Shown here piece by piece: positions 1 to 6,986 of a DNA stretch of 9,006 bases; the first letter of the stretch is position 1; every line of letters starts with the position of its first letter. The stretch lies in assembly GCA_022705265.1 (NCBI GenBank), contig JAKJEU010000050.1:1-9006 (forward strand), in the 5' to 3' direction. The position numbers and the translations under genes were made by a program. Origin of the DNA: Pseudomonadota bacterium (GTDB lineage Bacteria; Pseudomonadota; Alphaproteobacteria; JAKJEU01). The notes below the pieces were generated by a model that worked only from the letters and a program-made list of their open reading frames with translations, had not been told where the DNA came from and did no database searches.

Positions 1-1353
1 GTAAATGTAAAAATAATCTTGCCTTTATATGCTTCTGTTAATCGTGAAAAATATGGCTTAAAGAAATTATTTGAATTTTCATGTGTTCAAATGGGTAATT
101 GTGAAGAATTTTATAGCGTTTATCATACAAGTGAGCCTCTTGGCGTGGATGTTTATTTTATCGAATTTAATAAATATTTTAATCGCAAAGGCTTTTATCA
201 TGATGAGGGCGGTGAATATAAAGACAATGCTTTCAGATTTGCGTTCTTATCAAAAGCTGCAATGCAACTTGCCAAGGATTTGGAATTTAAACCAGATATA
301 ATTCATGTCCAAGATTGGCAAACTTGTTTCGTTCCTTATTATGTTAAAACTTCAAAAGATGAGTTTTTTAAAGACACAAAAACCGTTCTTACTATTCATA
401 ATATCGGATATCAAGGAATTTTTGAACCAGATGTATTAGATTATGCGGGAATTGCATTATCAGATTTCAATTCAAATGGTTTTGAAAGTTATGGAAAAAC
501 AAATTTGATTAAAGCTGGTATTGTTTATGCTGATAAAGTCAATACAGTAAGTCCAAATTATGCAAATGAAATCCTTGGGCCTGTTGGTTCTAATGGAATG
601 GATTGGTATTTAAACCAAAAGAAAAATGATGTATCGGGTATCATAAATGGAATTGATACTGATTATTGGAACCCATCAAAGGATAAATCTTTGCCGATGA
701 ATTATGATGTAAATAATTTCAAAGAAGGTAAAGCAAAATGTAAAAAAGAAATTCAAAAAAGACTTTTCTTGGAAGAAAAAGAAAATGTTCCTTTGATTGC
801 TTTTATTGCAAGATTTGCGGACCAAAAAGGCATTCATATGTTGGCTGAATGTATTGAAAATGTAATTAACACAATGGATTGCCAATTTGCAATTATTGGT
901 TCTGGTGTTAAATGGGCCGAGGACTTTTTCGGAGGGTTAAGATTCAAATATCCATATCGTTACGGTGCTCATATTGGTTATCAAGAAGAAATGGCTCATT
1001 TATTAGAAGCAGGTGCAGATATTTTCTTGATGCCATCTATTTACGAACCATGTGGGCTTAATCAAATGTACAGCCAAGTATATGGAACTTTGCCAGTAGT
1101 AAGAGCAACAGGTGGTTTAGAAGATACAGTCATAAATTATAACGAACAAGAAGGTAGCGGAACAGGCTTTAAATTTAATGATATAAGTGCAAAAGCCTTG
1201 TATAATACGATCGGTTGGGCTGTTTCGACTTATTATGACAGAAGAGACCATTTCGATAATATGATAAAGCAAGCTATGTCTTTGGATTATTCGTGGAAAA
1301 GTTCTACGGAAAAATATTTACAACTTTATAATCAAGCATTGGATAAAAAATAA
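1..1353 (+). CDS. glgA: Glycogen synthase, ADP-glucose type (GT5), N-terminus outside window
   Basis: This enzyme transfers glucose from ADP-glucose to the non-reducing end of an alpha-1,4-glucan in the cytoplasm. The frame is open from base 1 (VNVKIILPLY), and 450 residues are visible. The entry strand aligns to about residue 35 of the 477-residue E. coli enzyme, so roughly 35-45 N-terminal residues, including the KxGGL ADP-glucose motif, lie upstream. Visible GT5 motifs in order are HVQDWQT (about 304-324), TIHNIGYQGIF (about 388-420), KAGIVYADKVNTVSP, GIINGIDTDYWNP, the nucleotide-sugar Arg/Lys pair in ARFADQKG (811-831), and the catalytic EPCGL with Glu at 1045-1047, followed by GTLPVVRATGGLEDTV. 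The HxHDW or HxNDW segment common in the family reads HVQDW here. The TTG at 19-21 is an internal codon, not the start. The stop TAA shares its last base with the next ATG, which suggests translational coupling. Confidence 0.96.
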   Translation, partial: VNVKIILPLYASVNREKYGLKKLFEFSCVQMGNCEEFYSVYHTSEPLGVDVYFIEFNKYFNRKGFYHDEGGEYKDNAFRFAFLSKAAMQLAKDLEFKPDIIHVQDWQTCFVPYYVKTSKDEFFKDTKTVLTIHNIGYQGIFEPDVLDYAGIALSDFNSNGFESYGKTNLIKAGIVYADKVNTVSPNYANEILGPVGSNGMDWYLNQKKNDVSGIINGIDTDYWNPSKDKSLPMNYDVNNFKEGKAKCKKEIQKRLFLEEKENVPLIAFIARFADQKGIHMLAECIENVINTMDCQFAIIGSGVKWAEDFFGGLRFKYPYRYGAHIGYQEEMAHLLEAGADIFLMPSIYEPCGLNQMYSQVYGTLPVVRATGGLEDTVINYNEQEGSGTGFKFNDISAKALYNTIGWAVSTYYDRRDHFDNMIKQAMSLDYSWKSSTEKYLQLYNQALDKK

Positions 1354-1847
1354 TGATGAAAAAAGTAATTTTATTAATAATGATGGTTGTTTTTCCTGCG
1401 GTATCTTATGCGGGAGGAGAATTTGATATAGAAAACCTTAAAAAAGCATATAATGAAGAAAAATATTTAACTGCTTGGGACGGTTTTTATAACCTTGCCT
1501 CAGATAATATTCCAGAGGCGATTTATTATGTTGGTTTGATGAGTTTTTGGGGTAAGGGAAAGCCTAAAAATTATCCATATGCCTTAAATCGTTTTAAAAG
1601 TGCAGGCGATTATGGTTATACCGAAGGTCTTTATATGGCTGGGGTTATGAATCTTTTTGGAGTTGGTCTTAAAAAAGAAGGTTTCCAAGACGGTTATAAA
1701 TATTTAAGAATAGCCGAGAATTTAGGGCATGAAAAAGCAAAAATTTTGGTGCCTTTTGCAAAAGAAAATTTGACACCAGAGCAAATTGACAGAGCAGAAG
1801 CAGAAGTTAAAAATTGGAAACCAAAAATACCTAAAACTCCAAATTAA
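1353..1847 (+). CDS. Small exported Sel1-repeat (TPR-like) protein
   Basis: The 164-residue product begins with a Sec signal peptide: MMKK, a hydrophobic core, and a likely cleavage after VSYA at residue 20. A helical solenoid follows. Residues 54-89 (PEAIYYVGLMSFWGKGK... YALNRFKSAGDYGY) and 90-126 (EGLYMAGVMNLFGVG... GYKYLRIAENLGH) match the Sel1 pattern of AxxxLGxxxxxGxG followed by AxxxxxxAAxxG. Residues 29-52 look like a degenerate first repeat. Sel1 proteins usually act as protein-protein scaffolds in the periplasm, but the partner cannot be inferred. Translation can start at 1353 or at the adjacent ATG at 1356. The upstream GGA at 1341-1343 is a weak ribosome binding site, so coupling to glgA through the TAATG overlap is likely. 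A link to glycogen is not implied beyond co-transcription. A terminator begins 12 bases after the stop. Confidence 0.85.
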   Translation: MMKKVILLIMMVVFPAVSYAGGEFDIENLKKAYNEEKYLTAWDGFYNLASDNIPEAIYYVGLMSFWGKGKPKNYPYALNRFKSAGDYGYTEGLYMAGVMNLFGVGLKKEGFQDGYKYLRIAENLGHEKAKILVPFAKENLTPEQIDRAEAEVKNWKPKIPKTPN

Positions 1848-1848
1848 T

Positions 1849-1877
1849 TTGTTAAAGTAAAGAAGAAGGGTTATAAA
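1849..1877 (+). promoter_or_regulatory. Candidate sigma70-type promoter for the 1916 gene, nested in a terminator
   Basis: A TTGTTA hexamer (1849-1854) is separated by exactly 17 bases from TATAAA (1872-1877). These match the TTGACA/TATAAT consensus at 4/6 and 5/6 positions. The expected start is near 1884, inside the 3' arm of the terminator hairpin at 1859-1893, so the new transcript would not contain the hairpin. Only 22 bases separate the terminator from the next ATG, leaving no room for a promoter downstream. This makes the nested site plausible. AT-rich DNA yields chance matches, so this remains a prediction. Confidence 0.5.
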
Positions 1878-1893
1878 AAAATCCTTCTTTTTT
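1859..1893 (+). terminator. Rho-independent terminator after glgA-Sel1 operon
   Basis: The 5' arm AAAGAAGAAGG (1859-1869) pairs with CCTTCTTTTTT (1883-1893). The core AAGAAGG/CCTTCTT is perfect, flanked by one G-T pair and three A-T pairs. The upper stem may extend by a G-T and two T-A pairs, leaving an A-rich loop. The T run at 1888-1893 supplies the release tract. It lies 12 bases after the stop of the Sel1 gene. G+C content is low, so termination may be partial. Confidence 0.7.
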
Positions 1894-1915
1894 AAATATT
1901 AGGAATGTTAAAAAA

Positions 1916-2428
1916 ATGAATACAGATGAATTATTTAAAAATTGGGAAGATTGTAAGCAAAAAAATCCTGATATGATTGATTTTTTCAATGATACCGAAG
2001 AGGAAATAATCGAAGAACTTTACCAAGCAAAGGACATAATTACTTATGATGATAAAAAGATAAAAGATGTTATTAAGGGTAAAAAACTTGATGATGTTAA
2101 AAGGGATATAATAAGAGAAGTAGGTGATTCATGTGTTTATGATGTTGAAATCAAAACAAATGATAAAGGCGAAACCTTATGCTCGGTTAATATTGATAAT
2201 GTTGGGCTTTTTGTTGGCATAATAATGTTTAATCTTATATCGCTTTATCATTCGTTATGCGTTGAACATAAAAATCTTGTGCTTGACATAACTTTTGAAC
2301 GCAAAGAATGGCAAAAAATATTCGAAGACGGAGAGCTTTTCGATATTTTATATGACATTTTTGAAAATGAAGGCATTGAAATTGATGCCAATGTTAAGAA
2401 AAAGGACAATAAAAAAGGAGGTAAATAA
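1916..2428 (+). CDS. Hypothetical acidic protein, 170 residues
   Basis: I do not recognise this protein. It starts MNTDELFKNW, has no signal peptide, and is rich in Asp, Glu, Lys and Ile. Residues 26-70 are predominantly charged and probably helical (EEEIIEELYQAKD, DDVKRDIIREVGD). A hydrophobic segment at about 97-112 (VGLFVGIIMFNLISLY) could be a buried helix or a single membrane segment. Residues 123-160 look like mixed alpha/beta (LDITFERKEW, LFDILYDIFENEGIEID), and the tail is basic (KKKDNKKGGK). AGGA at 1901-1904, 11 bases before the ATG, supports the start and matches the spacing seen at other genes in the window. Base composition resembles its neighbours, so recent transfer is not indicated. 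It probably forms its own transcription unit from the promoter at 1849-1877. The last codons form the 5' arm of the downstream terminator. Confidence 0.75.
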   Translation: MNTDELFKNWEDCKQKNPDMIDFFNDTEEEIIEELYQAKDIITYDDKKIKDVIKGKKLDDVKRDIIREVGDSCVYDVEIKTNDKGETLCSVNIDNVGLFVGIIMFNLISLYHSLCVEHKNLVLDITFERKEWQKIFEDGELFDILYDIFENEGIEIDANVKKKDNKKGGK

Positions 2429-2441
2429 ACCTCCTTTTTTT
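2411..2441. terminator. Bidirectional terminator between convergent genes
   Basis: A 12-bp perfect stem, AAAAAAGGAGGT (2411-2422) with ACCTCCTTTTTT (2429-2440), closes a six-base AAATAA loop. The T run 2435-2441 serves the + strand. The A run 2411-2416 gives six U on the - strand, so it can also end the rne-Nudix-tyrS transcript 14 bases after the tyrS stop. The stop codon TAA (2426-2428) of the upstream + gene lies in the loop, and that gene's last sense codons (KKGGK) form the 5' arm. Confidence 0.9.
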
Positions 2442-2455
2442 CATTTTTATAAAAA

Positions 2456-3688
2456 CTATCCTTCTTTAACTAAGATATGTTTTTTCTTACCCATGGAAAG
2501 TTTAATGCTTCCGTCTTTGAAATCTTCCTTGCTAAGCATCAAAGCTTCATCAGTTACGGTTTCATCGTTTACTTTAATGCCATTGCCTTGTATTGCTCTT
2601 CTTGCTTCACCTTTGCTTTTTACGAGATTAGCAGTTACAAGCAAGTCTAAAATCCCAACTGGATTTGAAAAGTCAGCATTAACGCTTGGTAAATTTGCGT
2701 TTGATGACTTTTCTTCGAATGCTTTTATCGCTGTTTCACGAGCTTCTTTTGACTTTTCTTCACCATGGCAAAGTTTAGTAGCTTCATCAGCCAAAACTTT
2801 TTTAGCTTCGTTGATTTCGGAACCTTCAAGCTTTTCCAATTTTTCGATTTCAGAAATTGGAAGCTCGGTATAAAGTCTTAAAAAACGACCGACATCAGCA
2901 TCTTCGGTATTTCTCCAAAATTGCCAATAATCATAAGAGCTTAAATTTTCTTCGTTAAGCCAAATTGCACCATTAACACTTTTGCCCATCTTTTCACCAG
3001 AAGATTTAGTAAGCAAAGGAATAGTAAGACCGAATAATTCCATTCCATCAACTCTTCTTGCAAGTTCGATACCGTTAACAATATTGCCCCATTGATCAGA
3101 ACCACCAGTTTGAAGTTCGCAACCATAGTCTTTGGCAATTTTATAAAAATCATATCCTTGGAGCAACATATAGTTGAATTCAAGGAAAGTTAATGGTTGT
3201 TCTCTTTCAAGTCTTAATTTCACGGAATCATAACTTAACATACGGTTGATGGTAAAATGCTTACCAAAATCTCTTAAAAATTCGACATAGTTGAGTTCCA
3301 AAAGCCAATCAGCATTGTTAATCATTACCGCTTTGTTTGAGCCATTATTAAAGTCAAGGTATTTAGTAAAAACCTTTTTAATCCCAGCCATATTTGAAGC
3401 AATGATTTCTTTTGTCATCATTTGTCTTGAACTGTCTCTTCCAGAAGGGTCGCCAATCATAGAAGTTCCACCGCCCATCAAAACCAAAGGCTTATGTCCA
3501 AATTTTTGCATCCATCTAAGCAACATAATGGTAAGCAAGTTGCCAACATGAAGGCTGTTTGCGGTACAATCGTAACCATTATAAAAAGTAACGCTTTTTT
3601 CAGATAATTTTTTATCTAAGCCTTGTTCATCAGTAATTTGGTTAATAAAACCTCTTTCTTTTAATGTTTGTAAAATTTCACTTTTCAT
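2456..3688 (-). CDS. tyrS: Tyrosyl-tRNA synthetase
   Basis: This cytoplasmic class Ic enzyme activates tyrosine with ATP and charges tRNA-Tyr. Its 410 residues match the usual bacterial length of about 400-425. The Rossmann-fold catalytic domain shows the HIGH-equivalent HVGN (residues 47-50, bases 3539-3550) after DCTANSL, then MGGGTSMIGDPSGR (71-84), the tyrosine-pocket region QGYDFYKIA (177-185), GGSDQWGNI (195-203), and the KMSKS-equivalent KMGKS (233-237, bases 2978-2992). An anticodon-binding helical region follows. A C-terminal S4 RNA-binding domain spans about 344-410 (ILDLLVTANLVKSKGEARR... IKVND). The start is preceded by GTGGA, 11 bases upstream in the 29-base gap after the Nudix gene. 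It is the last gene of the operon, and the shared terminator lies just downstream. All expected motifs are intact, and this is an essential housekeeping gene. Confidence 0.98.
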   Translation of the reverse strand: MKSEILQTLKERGFINQITDEQGLDKKLSEKSVTFYNGYDCTANSLHVGNLLTIMLLRWMQKFGHKPLVLMGGGTSMIGDPSGRDSSRQMMTKEIIASNMAGIKKVFTKYLDFNNGSNKAVMINNADWLLELNYVEFLRDFGKHFTINRMLSYDSVKLRLEREQPLTFLEFNYMLLQGYDFYKIAKDYGCELQTGGSDQWGNIVNGIELARRVDGMELFGLTIPLLTKSSGEKMGKSVNGAIWLNEENLSSYDYWQFWRNTEDADVGRFLRLYTELPISEIEKLEKLEGSEINEAKKVLADEATKLCHGEEKSKEARETAIKAFEEKSSNANLPSVNADFSNPVGILDLLVTANLVKSKGEARRAIQGNGIKVNDETVTDEALMLSKEDFKDGSIKLSMGKKKHILVKEG

Positions 3689-3717
3689 TTTTATCTAATT
3701 CCACTCTTTGTTTTTAT

Positions 3718-4383
3718 TTATATTGCAATGTGTTTTTTGCCCTGAATAAATCGTTTTACCATTATTAAGGCTCTTAAATAATAATTTGTGACGACGCATC
3801 TTTCATGGTACATACACATTTGTTTTAATTTAATTTCCATATCTTTTTTGACAAGACTCCCCGAATTTAAAACAAGACCGCTTACTTTTAAGGTATCAAT
3901 TTCTTTTGCGAAAAATTTAATGCCTTCGTCGATGTCAATTTCGAAAACGCCTCGAACTTCTTCTTCTTGTAATACATATTCATCAAGATTTTTTTCTGAT
4001 TTATAAAAATAAGTATAAGAAAATTCGTTATTAAAATAATTGTCTTCTTCACGAATAGAAGTATGTTTGTAAATCCCAGCAAAAGTTAAATCCGAAAAAT
4101 TAACATCAAGATTAAGTTCTTCTTTTAATTCTCTGACCCCATCTTCTGGGCTTTCACCACTCATTATATGACCTGCGGTGGAAATGTCAAAAAGCTCTTT
4201 TAACCCATCTTTTGACGGGCGAAGTTGAAGCAAAACTTTGTTATTTTTATTAACAATCCAACAATGAAAAGTTTTATGCCAATAGCCTTTTTTATGAGCC
4301 TCTGATTTACTTATTTTATAAGGTTCAATCGGTCTCATGTTAAGGTCGTAAATATCAAAATACTCCATACTTTTACCCGTCAT
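3718..4383 (-). CDS. Nudix hydrolase (YfcD / IPP-isomerase-like branch)
   Basis: The 221-residue protein has a Nudix fold. HKTFHCWIVN (36-45) and KVLLQLRPSKDG (49-60) lead into the Nudix box at residues 71-93 (bases 4105-4173): GHIMSGE, SPEDGV, RELKEEL, NLDV. The metal-binding REx2EE core is intact. The gap between the first Glu and REL is six residues rather than the seven of MutT. To my recollection, the FDISTAGH lead-in with the shorter DGVREL spacing recurs in the YfcD-like branch, so it may be normal there. Such proteins hydrolyse nucleoside-diphosphate-linked compounds, and the substrate cannot be assigned here. The C-terminal helix (about 184-212, YYLRALIMVKRF) also fits that branch. 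AGGGAG 11 bases before the ATG at 4383 favours this start over the Met at residue 6. It sits 23 bases after rne and 29 before tyrS, so it is almost certainly co-transcribed. Confidence 0.85.
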   Translation of the reverse strand: MTGKSMEYFDIYDLNMRPIEPYKISKSEAHKKGYWHKTFHCWIVNKNNKVLLQLRPSKDGLKELFDISTAGHIMSGESPEDGVRELKEELNLDVNFSDLTFAGIYKHTSIREEDNYFNNEFSYTYFYKSEKNLDEYVLQEEEVRGVFEIDIDEGIKFFAKEIDTLKVSGLVLNSGSLVKKDMEIKLKQMCMYHERCVVTNYYLRALIMVKRFIQGKKHIAI

Positions 4384-4394
4384 TAATCTGATAA

Positions 4395-4400
4395 CTCCCT
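4395..4400 (-). promoter_or_regulatory. Ribosome binding site of the Nudix gene
   Basis: On the - strand AGGGAG lies 11 bases before the ATG at 4383. It is the best Shine-Dalgarno match near this gene, and it decides for the first Met over the internal Met five codons later. It sits wholly in the 23-base gap after the rne stop. Confidence 0.7.
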
Positions 4401-4406
4401 GATTTC

Positions 4407-6965
4407 TTAGTTGTTTACAAGCTTTTCAAGCTTTCTTTGCCACCAACCTTTTTTCTTAGGCTTATTATCATCTTTTTTTTCACCATTTTCAGGAGCTTTT
4501 TCCTTAACTTCTTTAACTTCGGATTTTTCTTTAACAGGTGTAATTTTTTCTTCCTTTATTTCTTTTACTTCCTTATTAAATTCCTTTTTTACTTCATGGT
4601 TGTCTGTTTTTTCAACTTTTTCATTTTGTTGTTTAACAGGCTTTTTCTTATGTTGAGGTCTTTTATGGTTATTTGGTTTTTTATTTCCATCTTCTTGTTT
4701 AACCGCCACGGTTTCAGTTTTAATCTCGTTTATTTGTTCAGAACCTTTATCCAAAGGAGCTTTGTTTTCCACCTTTTCGCCTTCGGTTTTAGGAGCATTT
4801 TCTAAACTACCGTCTTTATTTTCAACAGTTTCGTTTTTCTTAAACTTATCACGATTTTTGTTTTTGAATTTGTTACGATTTTTCTTTTTTCTTATTTCGT
4901 CATTAGGTTTAGAGATAGCATTTTCTTCTTTTACTGTTTCTTCTTTTTTCTCGTATTTTACAGTCTCGATTTTTACTTCCTGAACAACATTTTCAGAAGG
5001 TTTTTTGCTAATAACATCACCTTCTGGTTTGTTTTCATTGTTTAAGTTGTTGTTATCAACTCTGTCCTTGTTGCGATTTTTCTTTTTCTTCTTTTTCTTT
5101 TTAAAAGGTTGATTATTCTCAGGATTTTGTTGATTTTCGACTTTGTTATTATTGTTGTTGGAATTTACATTATTTTTGTTGTTATTATCAAAATTGTTGT
5201 TTTGATTTTTAACTGGTTCTTCCTTTACCTCTTCTTTTTTATATTGTTGAGGTTGACCTTTTATTTTTAATTTTTCAAGGCGATAATCAAGGAAGCTTAA
5301 AATATGGTCATCAGCTTGAAGATTTATTTTAACAGAATATTTAGTTTCAAGAGCCAATAATTCTTCTCTTTTGTTGTTAAGAATGTGTAAGGCAAGAGAA
5401 GTTGGGACATAAATAGCCATTTCTTCCACTTTTCCTTTGATTGCTTCTTCTTCGAGCACTCTTAAAATGTAAACCCCAGCAGATTCAGAAGATCGGATAA
5501 GCCCACGGCCACGGCAATAAGGGCATTGATGATAATTGCTTTCAAGCACGCTTGAATGTCTTCTTTGTCTTGAAATTTCCATCAATCCAAAACCAGAAAT
5601 TTTTCCAACTTGGATTCTTGCACGGTCTTTTTTCAATGCTTCTTTCATCTTGCGTTCAACGGCAAGGTTATTTTTTGCTTCGTCCATATCGATAAAATCA
5701 ATTACGATAAGTCCGGCTAAATCTCTTAATCTTAATTGTCTTGAAATTTCTTCTGCTGCTTCTAAATTAGCTTTTAAAGCGGTTTCTTCAATAGAGCGTT
5801 CTTTCGTCGCACGGCCAGAGTTAACATCAATTGCCACCAAAGCTTCGGTTTGATTGATAACCAAATAAGCACCAGATTTAAGTTGGACATAAGGGCTGTG
5901 AATGCTTTCTAATTGGTTTTCGATTTGGTAATGATAAAATAAAGGGGTTACTTCCTTGTGAAGTGTCAATTTCTTTGCTTGCGTAGGAGATAACATTTTA
6001 AGATATTCTTTGGCATTTTTGAAACCTTCTTCCCCAGCGATTATTATTTCATCAATTTCTTTTGTGTAATTGTCTCGTAAAGATCTTTTTACAATGTTTC
6101 CTTCTTCCAAAACCAAAGCAGGAGCAATAGATTCCATGGTTAATTCACGAACCTTCATCCAACTTTTGATTAAGAAGTCATAATCCTTTTTAATTTCGGT
6201 TTTTGTGCGGTCTTTTCCAGCTGTACGAACGATAACCGACATTCCTTGTGGAATATCAAGTCCGTTTAAAATCTTTTTTAATTTTTGTCTGTCTTTTGAA
6301 TTGGTGATTTTTTTTGAAATTCCACCGCCTTTAACATTATTAGGCATCAAAACACAATATCTTCCAGCCATAGAAAGATAAGTAGTCAAGGCAGCACCCT
6401 TATTTCCTCTTTCTTCTTTTACAACTTGGACAAGAACAACTTGATTTTTTCTTATAACTTCTTGGATTTTATAAGATTTAGCATAATTATGCTTAACTCT
6501 GATAAGTTCATCTAAATCAGATTCCAAAGCATTTTCAGGAATTGAAATTTCTTCGATTTCTTTTGTTTCGTTGTTGTTAAAAGGTTTTTTACCGCCTTTT
6601 TTGTTTTCTTCTTTTACTTCTTTTGTATCGGTAACAATTTCGTCAGAAGTATCTTCTTCCTCTTCTGTTTCTTCTGCTACTTTTAACATTTCTTCCTTGA
6701 TTTTTTCCTTATCAGCAACAGGAATTTGGTAATAATCAGGATGAATTTCGTTAAATGCCAAAAAACCATGGCGATTGCCACCGTAATCAACGAACGCAGC
6801 TTGTAAAGAAGGTTCGACTCGAACGATCTTTGCTAAATAGATATTTGATTTAATTTGTTTTTTGATTGATGTTTCTATGTCTAAATCTTCAATTTTGTTC
6901 CCATCTAAAATCACAACTTTCGTTTCTTCTGAATGTGTTGTGTCGATTAACATTTTCTTTGTCAT
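4407..6965 (-). CDS. rne: Ribonuclease E, degradosome endonuclease
   Basis: RNase E cleaves single-stranded AU-rich RNA in mRNA decay and in rRNA/tRNA processing. The 852-residue product starts MTKKMLIDTTHSEETKVV, the usual alphaproteobacterial beginning; GGGAG 10 bases upstream supports ATG 6965. An in-frame ATG at 7073 would add 36 residues, but it lacks a binding site and family support. Domains in order are an S1 fold (about 38-82 and 164-210) interrupted by a charged insert (83-163), the 5'-sensor/RNase H region, and the DNase I-like catalytic site with metal-binding Asp380 (VAIDVNSG) and Asp423 (VIDFIDMD), equivalent to E. coli D303 and D346. The zinc link CPYC follows at 481-484, then a small domain to about 570. 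Residues 575-835 are low-complexity Lys/Glu/Asn-rich, including eight consecutive Lys (622-629) and KKKNRNK twice (627-633, 693-699). The end KKKGWWQRK carries the GWW PNPase-binding motif described in Caulobacter. First gene of the operon. Confidence 0.97.
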   Translation of the reverse strand: MTKKMLIDTTHSEETKVVILDGNKIEDLDIETSIKKQIKSNIYLAKIVRVEPSLQAAFVDYGGNRHGFLAFNEIHPDYYQIPVADKEKIKEEMLKVAEETEEEEDTSDEIVTDTKEVKEENKKGGKKPFNNNETKEIEEISIPENALESDLDELIRVKHNYAKSYKIQEVIRKNQVVLVQVVKEERGNKGAALTTYLSMAGRYCVLMPNNVKGGGISKKITNSKDRQKLKKILNGLDIPQGMSVIVRTAGKDRTKTEIKKDYDFLIKSWMKVRELTMESIAPALVLEEGNIVKRSLRDNYTKEIDEIIIAGEEGFKNAKEYLKMLSPTQAKKLTLHKEVTPLFYHYQIENQLESIHSPYVQLKSGAYLVINQTEALVAIDVNSGRATKERSIEETALKANLEAAEEISRQLRLRDLAGLIVIDFIDMDEAKNNLAVERKMKEALKKDRARIQVGKISGFGLMEISRQRRHSSVLESNYHQCPYCRGRGLIRSSESAGVYILRVLEEEAIKGKVEEMAIYVPTSLALHILNNKREELLALETKYSVKINLQADDHILSFLDYRLEKLKIKGQPQQYKKEEVKEEPVKNQNNNFDNNNKNNVNSNNNNNKVENQQNPENNQPFKKKKKKKKNRNKDRVDNNNLNNENKPEGDVISKKPSENVVQEVKIETVKYEKKEETVKEENAISKPNDEIRKKKNRNKFKNKNRDKFKKNETVENKDGSLENAPKTEGEKVENKAPLDKGSEQINEIKTETVAVKQEDGNKKPNNHKRPQHKKKPVKQQNEKVEKTDNHEVKKEFNKEVKEIKEEKITPVKEKSEVKEVKEKAPENGEKKDDNKPKKKGWWQRKLEKLVNN

Positions 6966-6975
6966 ATATATAAAA

Positions 6976-6980
6976 CTCCC
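6976..6980 (-). promoter_or_regulatory. Ribosome binding site of rne
   Basis: GGGAG on the - strand ends 10 bases before ATG 6965. It fixes the rne start at MTKKMLID rather than at the in-frame ATG at 7073, which has no purine-rich site upstream. The site lies seven bases downstream of the last leader hairpin (6987-7002), so leader folding could change its accessibility. Confidence 0.75.
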
Positions 6981-6986
6981 ACGGCC

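Noticed and set aside
1905..1919. A four-codon frame (ATG TTA AAA AAA TGA) overlapping the start of the 1916 gene
   Set aside because: The AGGA is directly adjacent to this ATG, too close to serve it. It is better placed for the ATG at 1916, and the short frame is easily a chance event.
2295..2873. A 192-codon + strand frame overlapping the end of the 1916 gene and antisense to tyrS
   Set aside because: It runs through a strong terminator and the tyrS coding sequence. The product shows no recognisable motif, while tyrS is unambiguous.
4411..4983. Several long + strand open frames rich in Phe and Ser, opposite the rne tail
   Set aside because: They are the complement of Lys/Glu/Asn-rich RNase E codons. 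There is no family resemblance, and the repetitive composition is fully explained by the antisense strand.
5067..5105. Programmed frameshifting at the A-rich poly-Lys codons of rne (TTTTAAAAAG and following)
   Set aside because: The codon phase does not give a proper X-XXY-YYZ heptamer; a slip would put TAA in the A site. The downstream frame codes normally to the conserved GWW end.
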